Below, one piece after another: positions 15,341 to 22,753 of a stretch of 26,825 bases of DNA; within the stretch, counting starts at the first letter, position 1; each line of letters begins with the position of its first letter. The translations under genes were made by a program, and so were the position numbers. The DNA is from CAZBDU01 sp964490725 (lineage in GTDB: Bacteria > Spirochaetota > Spirochaetia > SZUA-6 > DRHE01). The stretch spans positions 1 to 26,825 of the forward strand of contig CAZBDU010000071.1 in NCBI GenBank assembly GCA_964490725.1, in the 5' to 3' direction. The notes beneath the pieces are model-generated. The model saw only the letters and a list, made by a program, of their open reading frames with translations, was not told the DNA's origin and searched no databases.

Positions 15341-16294
15341 TCACACCTCGGGGCGCGGCAGCAGGCCCGCCGCCTCCAGGATCTGCGGGACCTTCGCTTC
15401 CCACTCAATGGCCATGATGTGCACGCCCGCCACCCCCTCGATTTCCCGCAGGCGCCGGATCTGCTCCACGCAGATCGCGATTCCCTCCGCGGCCTTGTCT
15501 TCGGCCGCTTCCAGGCGCTCGATGTAGCTGTCGGGAACGCTCAGGCCCGCCACGCTGTCGCGCATGTACTTGGCCATGCCCGCCGACTTCAACGGCGTCA
15601 GGCCGGCCATGATCCTGACCCGCTCGTGCAGTCCCCGCTGGCGCACCCCGCGCATCCACTCCTGGAAGCGCTCCATGTCGTAGATGCACTGCGTCTGGAT
15701 GAAGTCCGCTCCGGCGTTCACCTTCTTGGCCAGGCGGATCACCCGGAACTCGAAGGGATCGCCGAAGGGGTTCGCCGCCGCCCCGATGTAGATGCGCGGC
15801 TCCACGACGGGGTCGTTCTTGCGGTTGCGGATCTCCTCCCCGCACACGAAGATCTTGTCGTCCCGCATGGCCTTCAAGGCGCCGATCAGCTGGATGGAGT
15901 CCAGATCGTAGACGTTCTTGGAGCCGACGTGGTTGCCGAAGCTCTGGTGGTCTCCGCTGAGGCAGAGGACATTCTTGATCCCCAGAGCGGCCGCTCCCAG
16001 AACGTCGCTCTGGATGGCGATGCGGTTGCGGTCCCGGCAGGTGATCTGGATCACCGGCTCCAGCCCCTGCTGGAGCACCAGGCAGCCGGCGGCGATGGAG
16101 GACATGCGCACGATGGCGGTCTGGTTGTCGGTGATGTTCACCGCGTCCACCTTGCCCTTCAGGTGGGCGGCCTTGGTGCGGACGGCCTCCACGTCCGCGC
16201 TCTTGGGAGGGCCCAGCTCGGCGGTCACGGCGAAGTGGCCGGCCGCAAAGACCTTCTCCAGATTCGATTCCGCTTTCAGCGTCGTGGCCGTCAT
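15341..16294 (-). CDS. metF: Methylenetetrahydrofolate reductase catalytic subunit
   Basis: 317 residues, a flavin-binding TIM barrel that reduces 5,10-methylene-THF to 5-methyl-THF in the methyl branch. The catalytic glutamate is in VTAELGPPKS (E26) and the conserved aspartate in LCLSGDHQ (D115); later segments YIGAAANPFGDP and DFIQTQCIYD are typical. It lacks the C-terminal regulatory domain of eukaryotic enzymes. It is paired with metV (ATGA overlap), the arrangement found in acetogens, where the reductase takes electrons from iron-sulfur partners rather than directly from NAD(P)H. In Moorella thermoacetica MetFV is reported to associate with HdrABC and MvhD, and the same families surround it here, except for HdrB. 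Confidence 0.93.
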   Translation of the reverse strand: MTATTLKAESNLEKVFAAGHFAVTAELGPPKSADVEAVRTKAAHLKGKVDAVNITDNQTAIVRMSSIAAGCLVLQQGLEPVIQITCRDRNRIAIQSDVLGAAALGIKNVLCLSGDHQSFGNHVGSKNVYDLDSIQLIGALKAMRDDKIFVCGEEIRNRKNDPVVEPRIYIGAAANPFGDPFEFRVIRLAKKVNAGADFIQTQCIYDMERFQEWMRGVRQRGLHERVRIMAGLTPLKSAGMAKYMRDSVAGLSVPDSYIERLEAAEDKAAEGIAICVEQIRRLREIEGVAGVHIMAIEWEAKVPQILEAAGLLPRPEV

Positions 16295-16962
16295 AGCAGC
16301 GCGTCTTCCTTCACGATCTTGCCGGGACCTCCATCCCGCCCGCTGTTCCACTCCCGGACGGCCACGTTCTCCTCCAGAGCGGCGAGCAGGCCCAGGCTCT
16401 TCAGCCGGTCGTAGATGAGCTGCCACCCGCACTGGATTGCCTTCGGGTCCACCTCGCACATGCCGTTCTGCGAGCCCCCGCAGGGGCCGTTGAGCAGGCT
16501 CTTGGAGCAGCGGGCGATGGGGCACACCCCGCCGAAGCGGTCCAGCAGGCAGTCGCCGCAGCCGGCGCAGCGCTCGCTCCACACGCCTTGCTGCTCGGTG
16601 GCGCCGTAGAAGCGGGTGTTCAGGCCCGGGAACACCCGTTTGTCCGGGAAGACCTCCGCGGCAACCTGCACCCCCACGCCGCAGGCCAGGGAGAGCACCG
16701 CGTCGGCTCCTTGCGCCTTCTCCCGCACCGTCTCGAAGAACTCCCGGTCGCACTGGCGCTCGATGGTGTCCTCCTCCACCTCCATGGGGCGGCCCCGCTG
16801 CCTGGAGGCCAGCCGCAGGACGGAGGCGAGCACCGCCACCTCCTTCTGGCCGCCGGCCATGCATACGGTGACGCAGGCGCCGCAGCCCAGCACCAGCAGG
16901 CGCCTGGCCTCGCCCACCATGGCGTAAACCTGCGCGAAGGGCTTGCCCACGGCCGTGATCAC
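16291..16962 (-). CDS. metV: MetV-type methylenetetrahydrofolate reductase C-terminal-like subunit
   Basis: 223 residues rich in cysteine, matching the small MetV partner of acetogen MTHFR (MTHFR C-terminal zinc/iron-sulfur domain family). Cysteines occur as C27, C30, C34 (GCGACVTVC), C71, C94, a C132-C135-C138 triplet (CAGCGDC) and C147, C152, C161, C169 (GGVCPIARC and NGPCGGSQNGMC). It should hold iron-sulfur clusters, and perhaps zinc, that feed electrons to the MetF flavin. The GTG at 16962 follows GGAAGGAG by about 7 nt and overlaps the mvhD2 stop (GTGA); its own stop overlaps the metF start (ATGA), so translation of mvhD2, metV and metF is coupled. A longer upstream reading of the frame runs antisense-like through mvhD2 and is rejected. 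Confidence 0.9.
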   Translation of the reverse strand: MITAVGKPFAQVYAMVGEARRLLVLGCGACVTVCMAGGQKEVAVLASVLRLASRQRGRPMEVEEDTIERQCDREFFETVREKAQGADAVLSLACGVGVQVAAEVFPDKRVFPGLNTRFYGATEQQGVWSERCAGCGDCLLDRFGGVCPIARCSKSLLNGPCGGSQNGMCEVDPKAIQCGWQLIYDRLKSLGLLAALEENVAVREWNSGRDGGPGKIVKEDALL

Positions 16963-17423
16963 GGGGCGCTCCTTCCCGTCCGGGCCCCCGCTCCCGCTTC
17001 CTCGGCGGCCGCTGGCTCTCGCTGCGCCGCGCCCCCCGTCCAGGCCGCGCCCGCCCCGCCCAGCCGGCCGGCCATCTCCTGGACGACACGGGAGAACTTG
17101 TGGGAGTCCACCGAGGAGAGCAGCTCCATGCGCACCCGCTGCGGGTCCAGCCCCGCTTCCTCCAGAGTTGCCCGCAGGTGTGCCACCCGCCTGCGGGCGC
17201 GGAGGTTGCCCCGGAGGTACTTGCAGGCGTCGGTGGGACAGCCCAGGATGAGCACGGCGGGATGCCCCTTCTCCAGGCACCGCAGCACCACTGCGGCCTC
17301 GGTCATTCCTGAGCAGGGCAGGCGCACCAGATCCACCTGCTGCAGCACCGAGGGGTCGGCCACCGAGTCTGCGGCTTTGAACGACGAGTTCTCGCAACAG
17401 AAGGCCACGATCTTCTTCCCCAT
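16959..17423 (-). CDS. mvhD: Second MvhD/FlpD-type electron-transfer subunit (mvhD2)
   Basis: 154 residues of the MvhD family. Cysteines seen: C9, C10 (AFCCENSSFKAAD), C37 (RLPCSGM), C62 and C67 (LGCPTDACKYLRGN). The third cysteine of the first motif, present in mvhD1 as CCNWC, is serine here, a variant that could alter cluster ligation. The protein should bridge an HdrA to MetV/MetF, as the MvhD of the reported Moorella MetFV-Hdr complex does. From about residue 115 the chain becomes a Gly/Ala/Glu-rich tail without recognisable fold. A strong GGGGAGGAGAT site precedes the ATG at 17423. It lies 20 bp after the upstream hdrA paralogue and overlaps metV by GTGA. Confidence 0.88.
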   Translation of the reverse strand: MGKKIVAFCCENSSFKAADSVADPSVLQQVDLVRLPCSGMTEAAVVLRCLEKGHPAVLILGCPTDACKYLRGNLRARRRVAHLRATLEEAGLDPQRVRMELLSSVDSHKFSRVVQEMAGRLGGAGAAWTGGAAQREPAAAEEAGAGARTGRSAP

Positions 17424-17443
17424 ATCTCCTCCCCTCCCGCACG

Positions 17444-18991
17444 CTACCCCAGCTGCCGCATCAGCACTGGCTCGGAAAACACCGGCAGGGTGATGGCCCG
17501 GGCCGGGCACTCGCCCACGCAGATGCCGCAGCGCTGACACGCCTCCGGCGCGCTGGAGGCCGCCCCCCTGAGGCGGTCCACCCGCATGGCCTTGAAGGGA
17601 CAGCTGCGCACGCAGGTGAGGCACAGGGTGCACCGGTCCGGGTCCACCACCGGCTCGGAGCGCTCCACCCTCATGGCGCCGGCGCCCAGAAGGGCGTGCA
17701 CCGCCAGCGCCGCCGCCCTGGCTTCCACGGCCACGGCGGGCGGATAGTCCTCTCCTCGCCACGGACCCACCACGAAGATGCCGGGCCGGTTGGTGGCGGC
17801 TGGCAGAAGGTGGATGTTGTTGTCCTGGAGCTGTCCCAGGCCGTCGAGATGGATGCCCGCCAGCGCGGCGATCTCGCGGGGCGCCGCTCTCGACAGGCCG
17901 CGGGGGCTCACCCCCACCGCGTCGCATTCCAGGCTGAGCTCCCGGCCGAGGTGCTCCTCCCGGAAGGTCACCCGGACCTGCTCGCCGGCCTTCTCCAGGC
18001 GGAGGAGTCCGCCGGTCTTCACGACCACCACCCCCGCCTCCCTGGCTCGTTGGTACAGCTCCTCCAGCGGCAGGGATGCCACCCGCACGTCTCTGCAGAA
18101 CAGGTACACCTGGCGCCGCGCGGCGTCCTGCAGCTCCAGTGCCAGGCTCAACGCCGCCTCCGTGGAGCCCCTGCCTTCCTCGAAGGTGTGATCCAGGACG
18201 ATGCCGATGGATCGGGTGCCGCGGGTGCGCCTGAGCGCCGCGACCCGGCCGGGCAGCAGGGCCAGGGGTGCCACCGCCGGGGTGTCCGGCAGACCCCCCG
18301 CCGGAAGCTTCTTGCCGCCGGCATCGCCGGCCAGGATGATCGCGCCGCAGGCCAGCCGGCGGCGTCCCTCGGGCGTGGCCAGGCTCAGCTCGAAGCTGCC
18401 GACCTGCCCGGCCACCCCCAGCAGGCGGCTGCCCGCAACCACGGCGACCCCCTTCACGGTGCGCTCGGGACCCTCGGCTTCGGTCACCAGGGTGGTGGGG
18501 TAGCCCAGGGCGGCCACTTCCGCCGCCGCGGCGGCCGCCGGCTCCCCCGCCCCCAGGATCACCACCTGCCGGAGAAGCTCCACCTCCTCCACGGGGAACA
18601 CCGGTATGAGGGACTGGGCATCCAGCCCGCGCAGAATCGTGCGCGCGGCCTGGTCCACCTTGCCGGGGGAGCGATACAGCGGCGCCTTGAGGTTCACCTC
18701 GTAGATCGCTCCGGGGGTGAGGCCGGTCTTGGCGGCGATCTTTTGCAGCAGCTCCGGGTGGCGCTGCAGCGAGCAGCCGGCGAACAGCAGCTTGTGCAGC
18801 CCCAGCTTGCGGATCTTCTTGCCCAGGGCGAATAGCGCTCCTTTGGCGCAGAGGTTCTCCTCCGCCAGGATTTCCTTCTCCTCCGCGCCCAGGGCCAGCC
18901 GCTCCACCAGGGCGTCCATCTCCGCGGAGGTGAACAGCCGCCCGCCGCAGTTGCACAGGATCACGCCGGTATCCGTCCTGGTGCCGTCCAT
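17444..18991 (-). CDS. HdrA paralogue lacking the usual flavin-proximal cluster
   Basis: 515 residues with the HdrA order of parts but eroded flavin-site features. The N-terminal cluster domain is present (C13, C15 in LCNCGG, C48, C73), as are two C-terminal ferredoxin motifs (DRCTLCLTCVRSCP and EACQRCGICVGECP). The FAD-type glycine motif is GAGEPA (147-152) instead of GxGxxG, the IGG segment after the second strand is missing, and the CVGSR...C..VCC site seen in the other HdrA proteins here is replaced by an unrelated IGIVLDHTFEEG stretch. It therefore may carry electrons through its clusters without a bifurcating flavin; this is inference. It lies between the short HdrA-like gene (3-nt gap) and mvhD2, next to metV/metF, and could be the scaffold that docks MetFV. 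The ATG has a GGGGGGTGAG site. Confidence 0.85.
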   Translation of the reverse strand: MDGTRTDTGVILCNCGGRLFTSAEMDALVERLALGAEEKEILAEENLCAKGALFALGKKIRKLGLHKLLFAGCSLQRHPELLQKIAAKTGLTPGAIYEVNLKAPLYRSPGKVDQAARTILRGLDAQSLIPVFPVEEVELLRQVVILGAGEPAAAAAAEVAALGYPTTLVTEAEGPERTVKGVAVVAGSRLLGVAGQVGSFELSLATPEGRRRLACGAIILAGDAGGKKLPAGGLPDTPAVAPLALLPGRVAALRRTRGTRSIGIVLDHTFEEGRGSTEAALSLALELQDAARRQVYLFCRDVRVASLPLEELYQRAREAGVVVVKTGGLLRLEKAGEQVRVTFREEHLGRELSLECDAVGVSPRGLSRAAPREIAALAGIHLDGLGQLQDNNIHLLPAATNRPGIFVVGPWRGEDYPPAVAVEARAAALAVHALLGAGAMRVERSEPVVDPDRCTLCLTCVRSCPFKAMRVDRLRGAASSAPEACQRCGICVGECPARAITLPVFSEPVLMRQLG

Positions 18992-18994
18992 GCC

Positions 18995-20245
18995 TCACCC
19001 CCCCGCGGAGGCGGCCGTGCCCGCCGGGGAGGCCGTCCACGGGTGCCGCCGCATCATCTCCAGGGCCACTGCCCGTGCGGCGGCCATGCTCTCGGCGATC
19101 CCCTGCGGCTCCTGGCAGGTGCCGCAGACATAGACTCCCGGCCGGGCGGTGGCGCCGGAGCTGGGGCGGGCGGATTGGAAGAAACCGTGCTCGTTACAGG
19201 GGATGCCCACCATCTGCGCCAGCTTTGCGGCCCCTTCCTCCGGCTCCATGCCCACCGAAAGGATCACCCGGTCGTGCTCCGCCTCCCGGAAGGTCCCCTC
19301 CGCGGACTCCGCCATCAGGCGAAGCTTCCCGTCAGGGGTGTCCTGGATCTGGAAGGGAATGCCCCGCACGAACCGGATGCCGGCAGCCTGCATCTCCGCG
19401 CGCAGCAGCGGAAAGGTCTTGTCGAAGCTCTGCAGGTCGATGTAGTAGACGGTCAGCTCGGCGGCAGGGTCCCGATACCTGAGCATCCGCGCCAGGCGCA
19501 GTGCATAGGCGCAGCAGACGCTGGAGCAGTAGTTGCGCCCCTCCCTGGCATCCCGGGAGCCGACGCACTGGATGAAGGCCACCCTCTCGCCGCCATTGCC
19601 CAGGGCCTCCCGCTCGCTAAGAGCTGCCTCCGCTTCGGTGGCGGTCATGACTCCCGGGAGCCGCCCGTAGCCCAGGCGCACCTTGCGCTCCGCAGGGTAG
19701 GGGCGGTGCCCGGTGGCCAGCAGGAGCGCGTCGGCGGTGAAGACCACGTTGCTGGCAGGCCCGTCCGCCAGCACGGCTTCGGTGGGGCAGGCCTGCGCGC
19801 AGGCGGAGCAATTCTGGCCGCGGTGCAGCAGGCAGCGGGCGTGGTCGACGTGGTACAGCACCATGCCCGCGCGCTCGTAGCGATGGATGCAGCCCTCCGG
19901 ACAGGCGGAGAGGCAAGCGTCGCAGGCGACGCAGCGGTGGTAGTCCAGGGCCGGATTGGTGCGCCGGCAGCGCAGCCTCAGCGGCTCACCCCGGCCGATC
20001 TCGCGCACCTCCGTGGCCATGGAGACCGTCACTCCCTGCAGGCGAAGGGTGGTCTGCAGCTGGGTCATGGCCACGCACACTCCGCAGCGGCTGCACGCGT
20101 CGGTAGCCTTGCAGCAGTAGTCCAGGACCTTGCCTCCGAAGCGGCCGCCGGCCTCCACGATCTGGACCTGGTTGCCCCCCCGGGCAAGCTCGAAGGCCGC
20201 GGTGGCGCCGCTGATGCCCGAACCCAGTACGACGAACCTGCTCAT
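18995..20245 (-). CDS. Short HdrA/QmoA-like FAD iron-sulfur protein
   Basis: 416 residues. It starts directly with the FAD Rossmann motif VVLGSGISG (GSGISG, 8-13) and keeps GGRFGGKV, so unlike its neighbour it should bind FAD. A cysteine-rich segment C44, C45, C51, C54, C57 follows, then two ferredoxin-type motifs (C105-C108-C111-C115 and C138, C146-C149-C153) and the HdrA site CVGSRD...C..VCC. It lacks the N-terminal cluster domain and the C-terminal ferredoxin pair of full-length HdrA, as QmoA-type proteins do. It is the first gene of the long operon and is followed after 3 nt by the cofactor-poor HdrA paralogue; the two could together make up one functional HdrA unit for MetFV. The ATG at 20245 has GGAGAG about 10 nt upstream. 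Confidence 0.87.
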   Translation of the reverse strand: MSRFVVLGSGISGATAAFELARGGNQVQIVEAGGRFGGKVLDYCCKATDACSRCGVCVAMTQLQTTLRLQGVTVSMATEVREIGRGEPLRLRCRRTNPALDYHRCVACDACLSACPEGCIHRYERAGMVLYHVDHARCLLHRGQNCSACAQACPTEAVLADGPASNVVFTADALLLATGHRPYPAERKVRLGYGRLPGVMTATEAEAALSEREALGNGGERVAFIQCVGSRDAREGRNYCSSVCCAYALRLARMLRYRDPAAELTVYYIDLQSFDKTFPLLRAEMQAAGIRFVRGIPFQIQDTPDGKLRLMAESAEGTFREAEHDRVILSVGMEPEEGAAKLAQMVGIPCNEHGFFQSARPSSGATARPGVYVCGTCQEPQGIAESMAAARAVALEMMRRHPWTASPAGTAASAGG

Positions 20246-20362
20246 AGTGAAGCCGTCTCTCCGTGCGGGGCGCGCCGGGGGCGGAGCCCGCGGAATTGAG
20301 CTGGCGGGCCCGGGGTGCTCTTCACAGGTGCGCGTATCAGATCCGGGCCCCGCTCCTCTCGA

Positions 20363-20431
20363 ATCGTAGCAGAGCCTGCAAGGGTTATTTTGTATTTTGG
20401 TGTCTTATTTTAGGAGTCTTATCAGAATTTA
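20363..20431 (-). promoter_or_regulatory. Candidate promoter and AT-rich regulatory segment ahead of the redox operon
   Basis: Between the methyltransferase and the operon, 20246-20467 is non-coding. On the minus strand TG-C-TACGAT (-10 at 20368-20363) fits an extended -10 promoter with no clear -35. Just upstream, 20391-20431 is sharply AT-rich in a GC-rich neighbourhood and holds two ATAAGAC copies 14 bp apart plus repeated AAAATA runs, a possible activator site or UP element. The leader would be about 110 nt. No Rex-like palindrome was seen. Confidence 0.35.
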
Positions 20432-20467
20432 GCGCCTGCGGCGTCCGCCCTGCCGTGTCTGCCGCCT

Positions 20468-21487
20468 CTACAGGCGGCCTTCCCGTGCGGCGGCGATGTA
20501 GGCCATCCCGAACTGGTCTTTGCCCTCCAGAAAATCCCGGGTGATCCGGAAGGGCTCGGAATCCCGGTCCAGCGCCTCCAGGGCCTGCAGGTTGATCTGC
20601 AGCGGGTCCACGATCCCGCCGTCCAGTCCCCGCTCCATGCACAACCACGTGAAGACCTGGTTGATCAGCCTCCGGTTGGGCATGCCGTAGGAGATGTTGC
20701 TCAGCCCGGGGGCGAAGTGGATCCCGCTGCCGTAGCGCTCGCGCAGCTCCTGAATGGTCTCCAGAACGGTGAGGCCGTTGGCGGGATTCACCGAGACCGG
20801 GAAGACCAGCGGATCCAGGTAGACATCGGCGGCGCCGATTCCCGCCCCGGTGAGCAGGCTCATCAGCCTGGCGCAGTTCTCCACCCGCTCTTCCCGGGAA
20901 TCCGGCATGCTTGTCTCCCCCGAGGCGCCGGCGATCACCGCCGCGCCGTGCTGGCGGGCCAGCTTGATGGCTTCCTTGCGCTCCAGAGATACCGAGTTGA
21001 CCATGGGCCTGCCCTTGGACGGGTCGCAGGCTCCGAGCCCTGCCCGCAGGATTTCCAGGTTCGAGGAGTCGATACTCAGCGGCACGGTGCTCACCTGCTG
21101 GAGCACCTCCGCGGCCCAGACGGAAAGCTCCGCCCGCTGTGCCGTGTCGGTGCTGAACTCGTCGACGTTCAGGTCGAGAAAGCGGGCCCCGTGGGCTTCC
21201 TGCTCCCGCACCATGTGGTGCAGGTACGCCACACCGGCCTCCCGGCCGGCGGCCTCTCCGTGCAGCCCCTGCCACATCGCCACCGCGGCGTGCTTCACCC
21301 TGCCGTTGCTCCAGTCGCTCGCGCTCACGAACCTGTCGGGGATCGGCAGGTGCCGCTCCTGGCCTTCTTCCTGATAGGCGATCACGTTCTGGCCGGACTG
21401 AAGGGCCTTGACGTGCTTCCCGCCCACCTTGTAGATGCGGGTGCAGTGGATGTTCTCCCCCACGGCGATGAAGGTCTTCGCTGCCAT
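20468..21487 (-). CDS. Pterin-binding methyltransferase (AcsE/MtrH-like methyl-THF:corrinoid methyltransferase)
   Basis: 339 residues. The C-terminal 250 or so form a dihydropteroate-synthase-like TIM barrel that binds methyl-THF: FLDLNVDEFS, PLSIDSSN (D140), MVNSVSLE (N164), VYLDPLVFPV (D225) and GLSNISYGMPNR (N264). The last motif matches the asparagine loop of AcsE, which transfers methyl from methyl-THF to the corrinoid iron-sulfur protein. Compared with AcsE of about 262 residues, it carries roughly 80 extra N-terminal residues, which I do not recognise. The same fold serves MtrH and O-demethylase methyltransferases, so the corrinoid partner is open. It is divergent from folD, and the metF operon lies just downstream on the same strand. 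An AGAGGT site lies 8 nt before the ATG. Confidence 0.85.
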   Translation of the reverse strand: MAAKTFIAVGENIHCTRIYKVGGKHVKALQSGQNVIAYQEEGQERHLPIPDRFVSASDWSNGRVKHAAVAMWQGLHGEAAGREAGVAYLHHMVREQEAHGARFLDLNVDEFSTDTAQRAELSVWAAEVLQQVSTVPLSIDSSNLEILRAGLGACDPSKGRPMVNSVSLERKEAIKLARQHGAAVIAGASGETSMPDSREERVENCARLMSLLTGAGIGAADVYLDPLVFPVSVNPANGLTVLETIQELRERYGSGIHFAPGLSNISYGMPNRRLINQVFTWLCMERGLDGGIVDPLQINLQALEALDRDSEPFRITRDFLEGKDQFGMAYIAAAREGRL

Positions 21488-21512
21488 GCCGGTACCTCTT
21501 TCGTAGGTTTAT

Positions 21513-21574
21513 CGCAGCGCTTCCCGGCGCTGCGTGCCTTGACCTTACCAGGATTTCCCGCAGGTAGGCAATAT
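21513..21574 (-). promoter_or_regulatory. Candidate methyltransferase promoter with a hairpin in the leader
   Basis: On the minus strand, TTGCCT and TAAGGT are spaced by 18 bp (about 21574-21545). Between this promoter and the ribosome site lies a perfect 8-bp inverted repeat, CGCAGCGC (21513-21520) and GCGCTGCG (21527-21534), with a 6-nt loop. It has no U-tract, so a role as stabiliser or protein/ligand target is as likely as attenuation. Confidence 0.35.
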
Positions 21575-21620
21575 CGGAGGAGGGGAGGGGCGCCGCCAGG
21601 GGGAGCATCGCCGCCCGCAG

Positions 21621-21691
21621 CCCGCCACCGGGAGCCCGCCCGCGGCATCCCGCCTGCAGCCCGCCCGCGGCAACCCGCCACCGGGAGCCGG
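21621..21691. repeat. Imperfect tandem repeat in the folD/methyltransferase divergent region
   Basis: Two and a half copies of a 25-28 bp GC-rich unit starting CCCGCC: 21621-21648, 21649-21673 and a partial 21674-21691. The first and third share CCCGCCACCGGGAGCC; the first and second share GCCCGCCCGCGGCA. It lies in the 347-bp non-coding gap 21488-21834. Confidence 0.7.
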
Positions 21692-21699
21692 AAAAGCGC

Positions 21700-21728
21700 T
21701 TGAAAAACGGGCGCCCTGGTCCCACTAT
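21700..21728 (+). promoter_or_regulatory. Candidate folD promoter
   Basis: TTGAAA (21700-21705), a 17-bp spacer and CACTAT (21723-21728) on the plus strand, with a start near 21735 and a GC-rich leader of about 100 nt before folD. The -35 is good, the -10 weak. Confidence 0.35.
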
Positions 21729-21834
21729 AGGGGCACCGACAAAACGCGAAGGCGCAGCGGCCGGCGGGAGGCTGGCGGGATGCCCGAAGCTTCCCGGCGC
21801 CGGCGGCGGTGTGCCTCGAGAGGAGTAACAGGCC

Positions 21835-22719
21835 ATGGCGGCGCAGATCATCGACGGCAAGAAGGTGGCGGAGCAGATCCGCTCGGAGCTCCAGGGGGAG
21901 ATCCGTGAGCTGAAGGAAAAGCACGGGGTGAGCCCCGGGCTGGCGGTGGTGCTGGTGGGGGACAACCCGGCCTCGCAGGTGTACGTGCGCAACAAGAACA
22001 AGGCCTGCCACGACATCGGGATCTACTCGGAGCAGCACAACCTCGACAAGGACACCCCCGAAGAGGAGCTTCTGGCCCTGGTGGACAGGCTCAACGACGA
22101 TCCCAAGATCCACGGCATCCTGGTGCAGCTGCCCCTGCCGGGGCACATCGACGAGAAGAAGGTGCTGAACCGCATCCTGCCGGAGAAGGACGTGGACGGG
22201 TTCCATCCGGTGAGCCTGGGCAGGCTCATGATCGGAGAGCCCGGATTCCTGCCCTGCACTCCCTTCGGCGTGCAGAAGCTTCTGGTGTACTCGGGCGTGA
22301 AGATCGCCGGGGCCCACGTCGTGGTGGTGGGGCGCAGCAACATCGTGGGCAAGCCGGTGGCCAACATGCTGGTGCAGAAGGCCGAGGACGCCAACGCCAC
22401 GGTCACGATCTGCCACTCCCGCACGCGGGACCTGCCGGCGGTGACCCGGCTGGCGGACATCCTGATCGCCGCCATCGGGCAGCCGGAGTTCATCACCGCG
22501 GACATGGTGAAGGAGGGCGCGGTGGTGATCGACGTGGGGGTGAACCGCATCGACGACCCTGCCAGCCCCAAGGGGACGCGCCTGGTGGGGGACGTCAAGT
22601 TCGACGAGGTTGCCGCCAAGTGCCGCGCCATCACCCCGGTGCCCGGCGGCGTGGGGCCCATGACCATCACCATGCTGCTGTACAACACGGTGCAGTCGGC
22701 CAGGAACACCCTGGGCTGA
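21835..22719 (+). CDS. folD: Bifunctional methylene-THF dehydrogenase / methenyl-THF cyclohydrolase
   Basis: 294 residues, full FolD length. It interconverts formyl-, methenyl- and methylene-THF using NAD(P)+. Catalytic residues are in place: Y50 and K54 in SQVYVRNKNKAC, Q98 in VQLPLPGH and D121 in KDVDGFHP. The nucleotide-binding segment GRSNIVGKPVANML and the C-terminal PVPGGVGPMT are also present. With Fhs and MetFV it makes the THF part of the methyl branch complete, and no separate cyclohydrolase (fchA) is needed. The ATG at 21835 follows GAGAGGAG. It is a single gene, divergent from the methyltransferase and convergent with the epimerase. The protein shows no unusual insertions. Confidence 0.96.
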   Translation: MAAQIIDGKKVAEQIRSELQGEIRELKEKHGVSPGLAVVLVGDNPASQVYVRNKNKACHDIGIYSEQHNLDKDTPEEELLALVDRLNDDPKIHGILVQLPLPGHIDEKKVLNRILPEKDVDGFHPVSLGRLMIGEPGFLPCTPFGVQKLLVYSGVKIAGAHVVVVGRSNIVGKPVANMLVQKAEDANATVTICHSRTRDLPAVTRLADILIAAIGQPEFITADMVKEGAVVIDVGVNRIDDPASPKGTRLVGDVKFDEVAAKCRAITPVPGGVGPMTITMLLYNTVQSARNTLG

Positions 22720-22753
22720 CGGCCGGCAAGGCCCCGGCGGGCGGGCCGGCTCG

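Noticed and set aside
21621..21691. CRISPR-like repeat
   Set aside because: The copies are adjacent and imperfect without spacers of regular size, and no cas genes are present.
21735..21834. THF riboswitch in the folD leader
   Set aside because: The gene context is attractive, but I could not match the conserved core by eye. It would need a covariance-model search.
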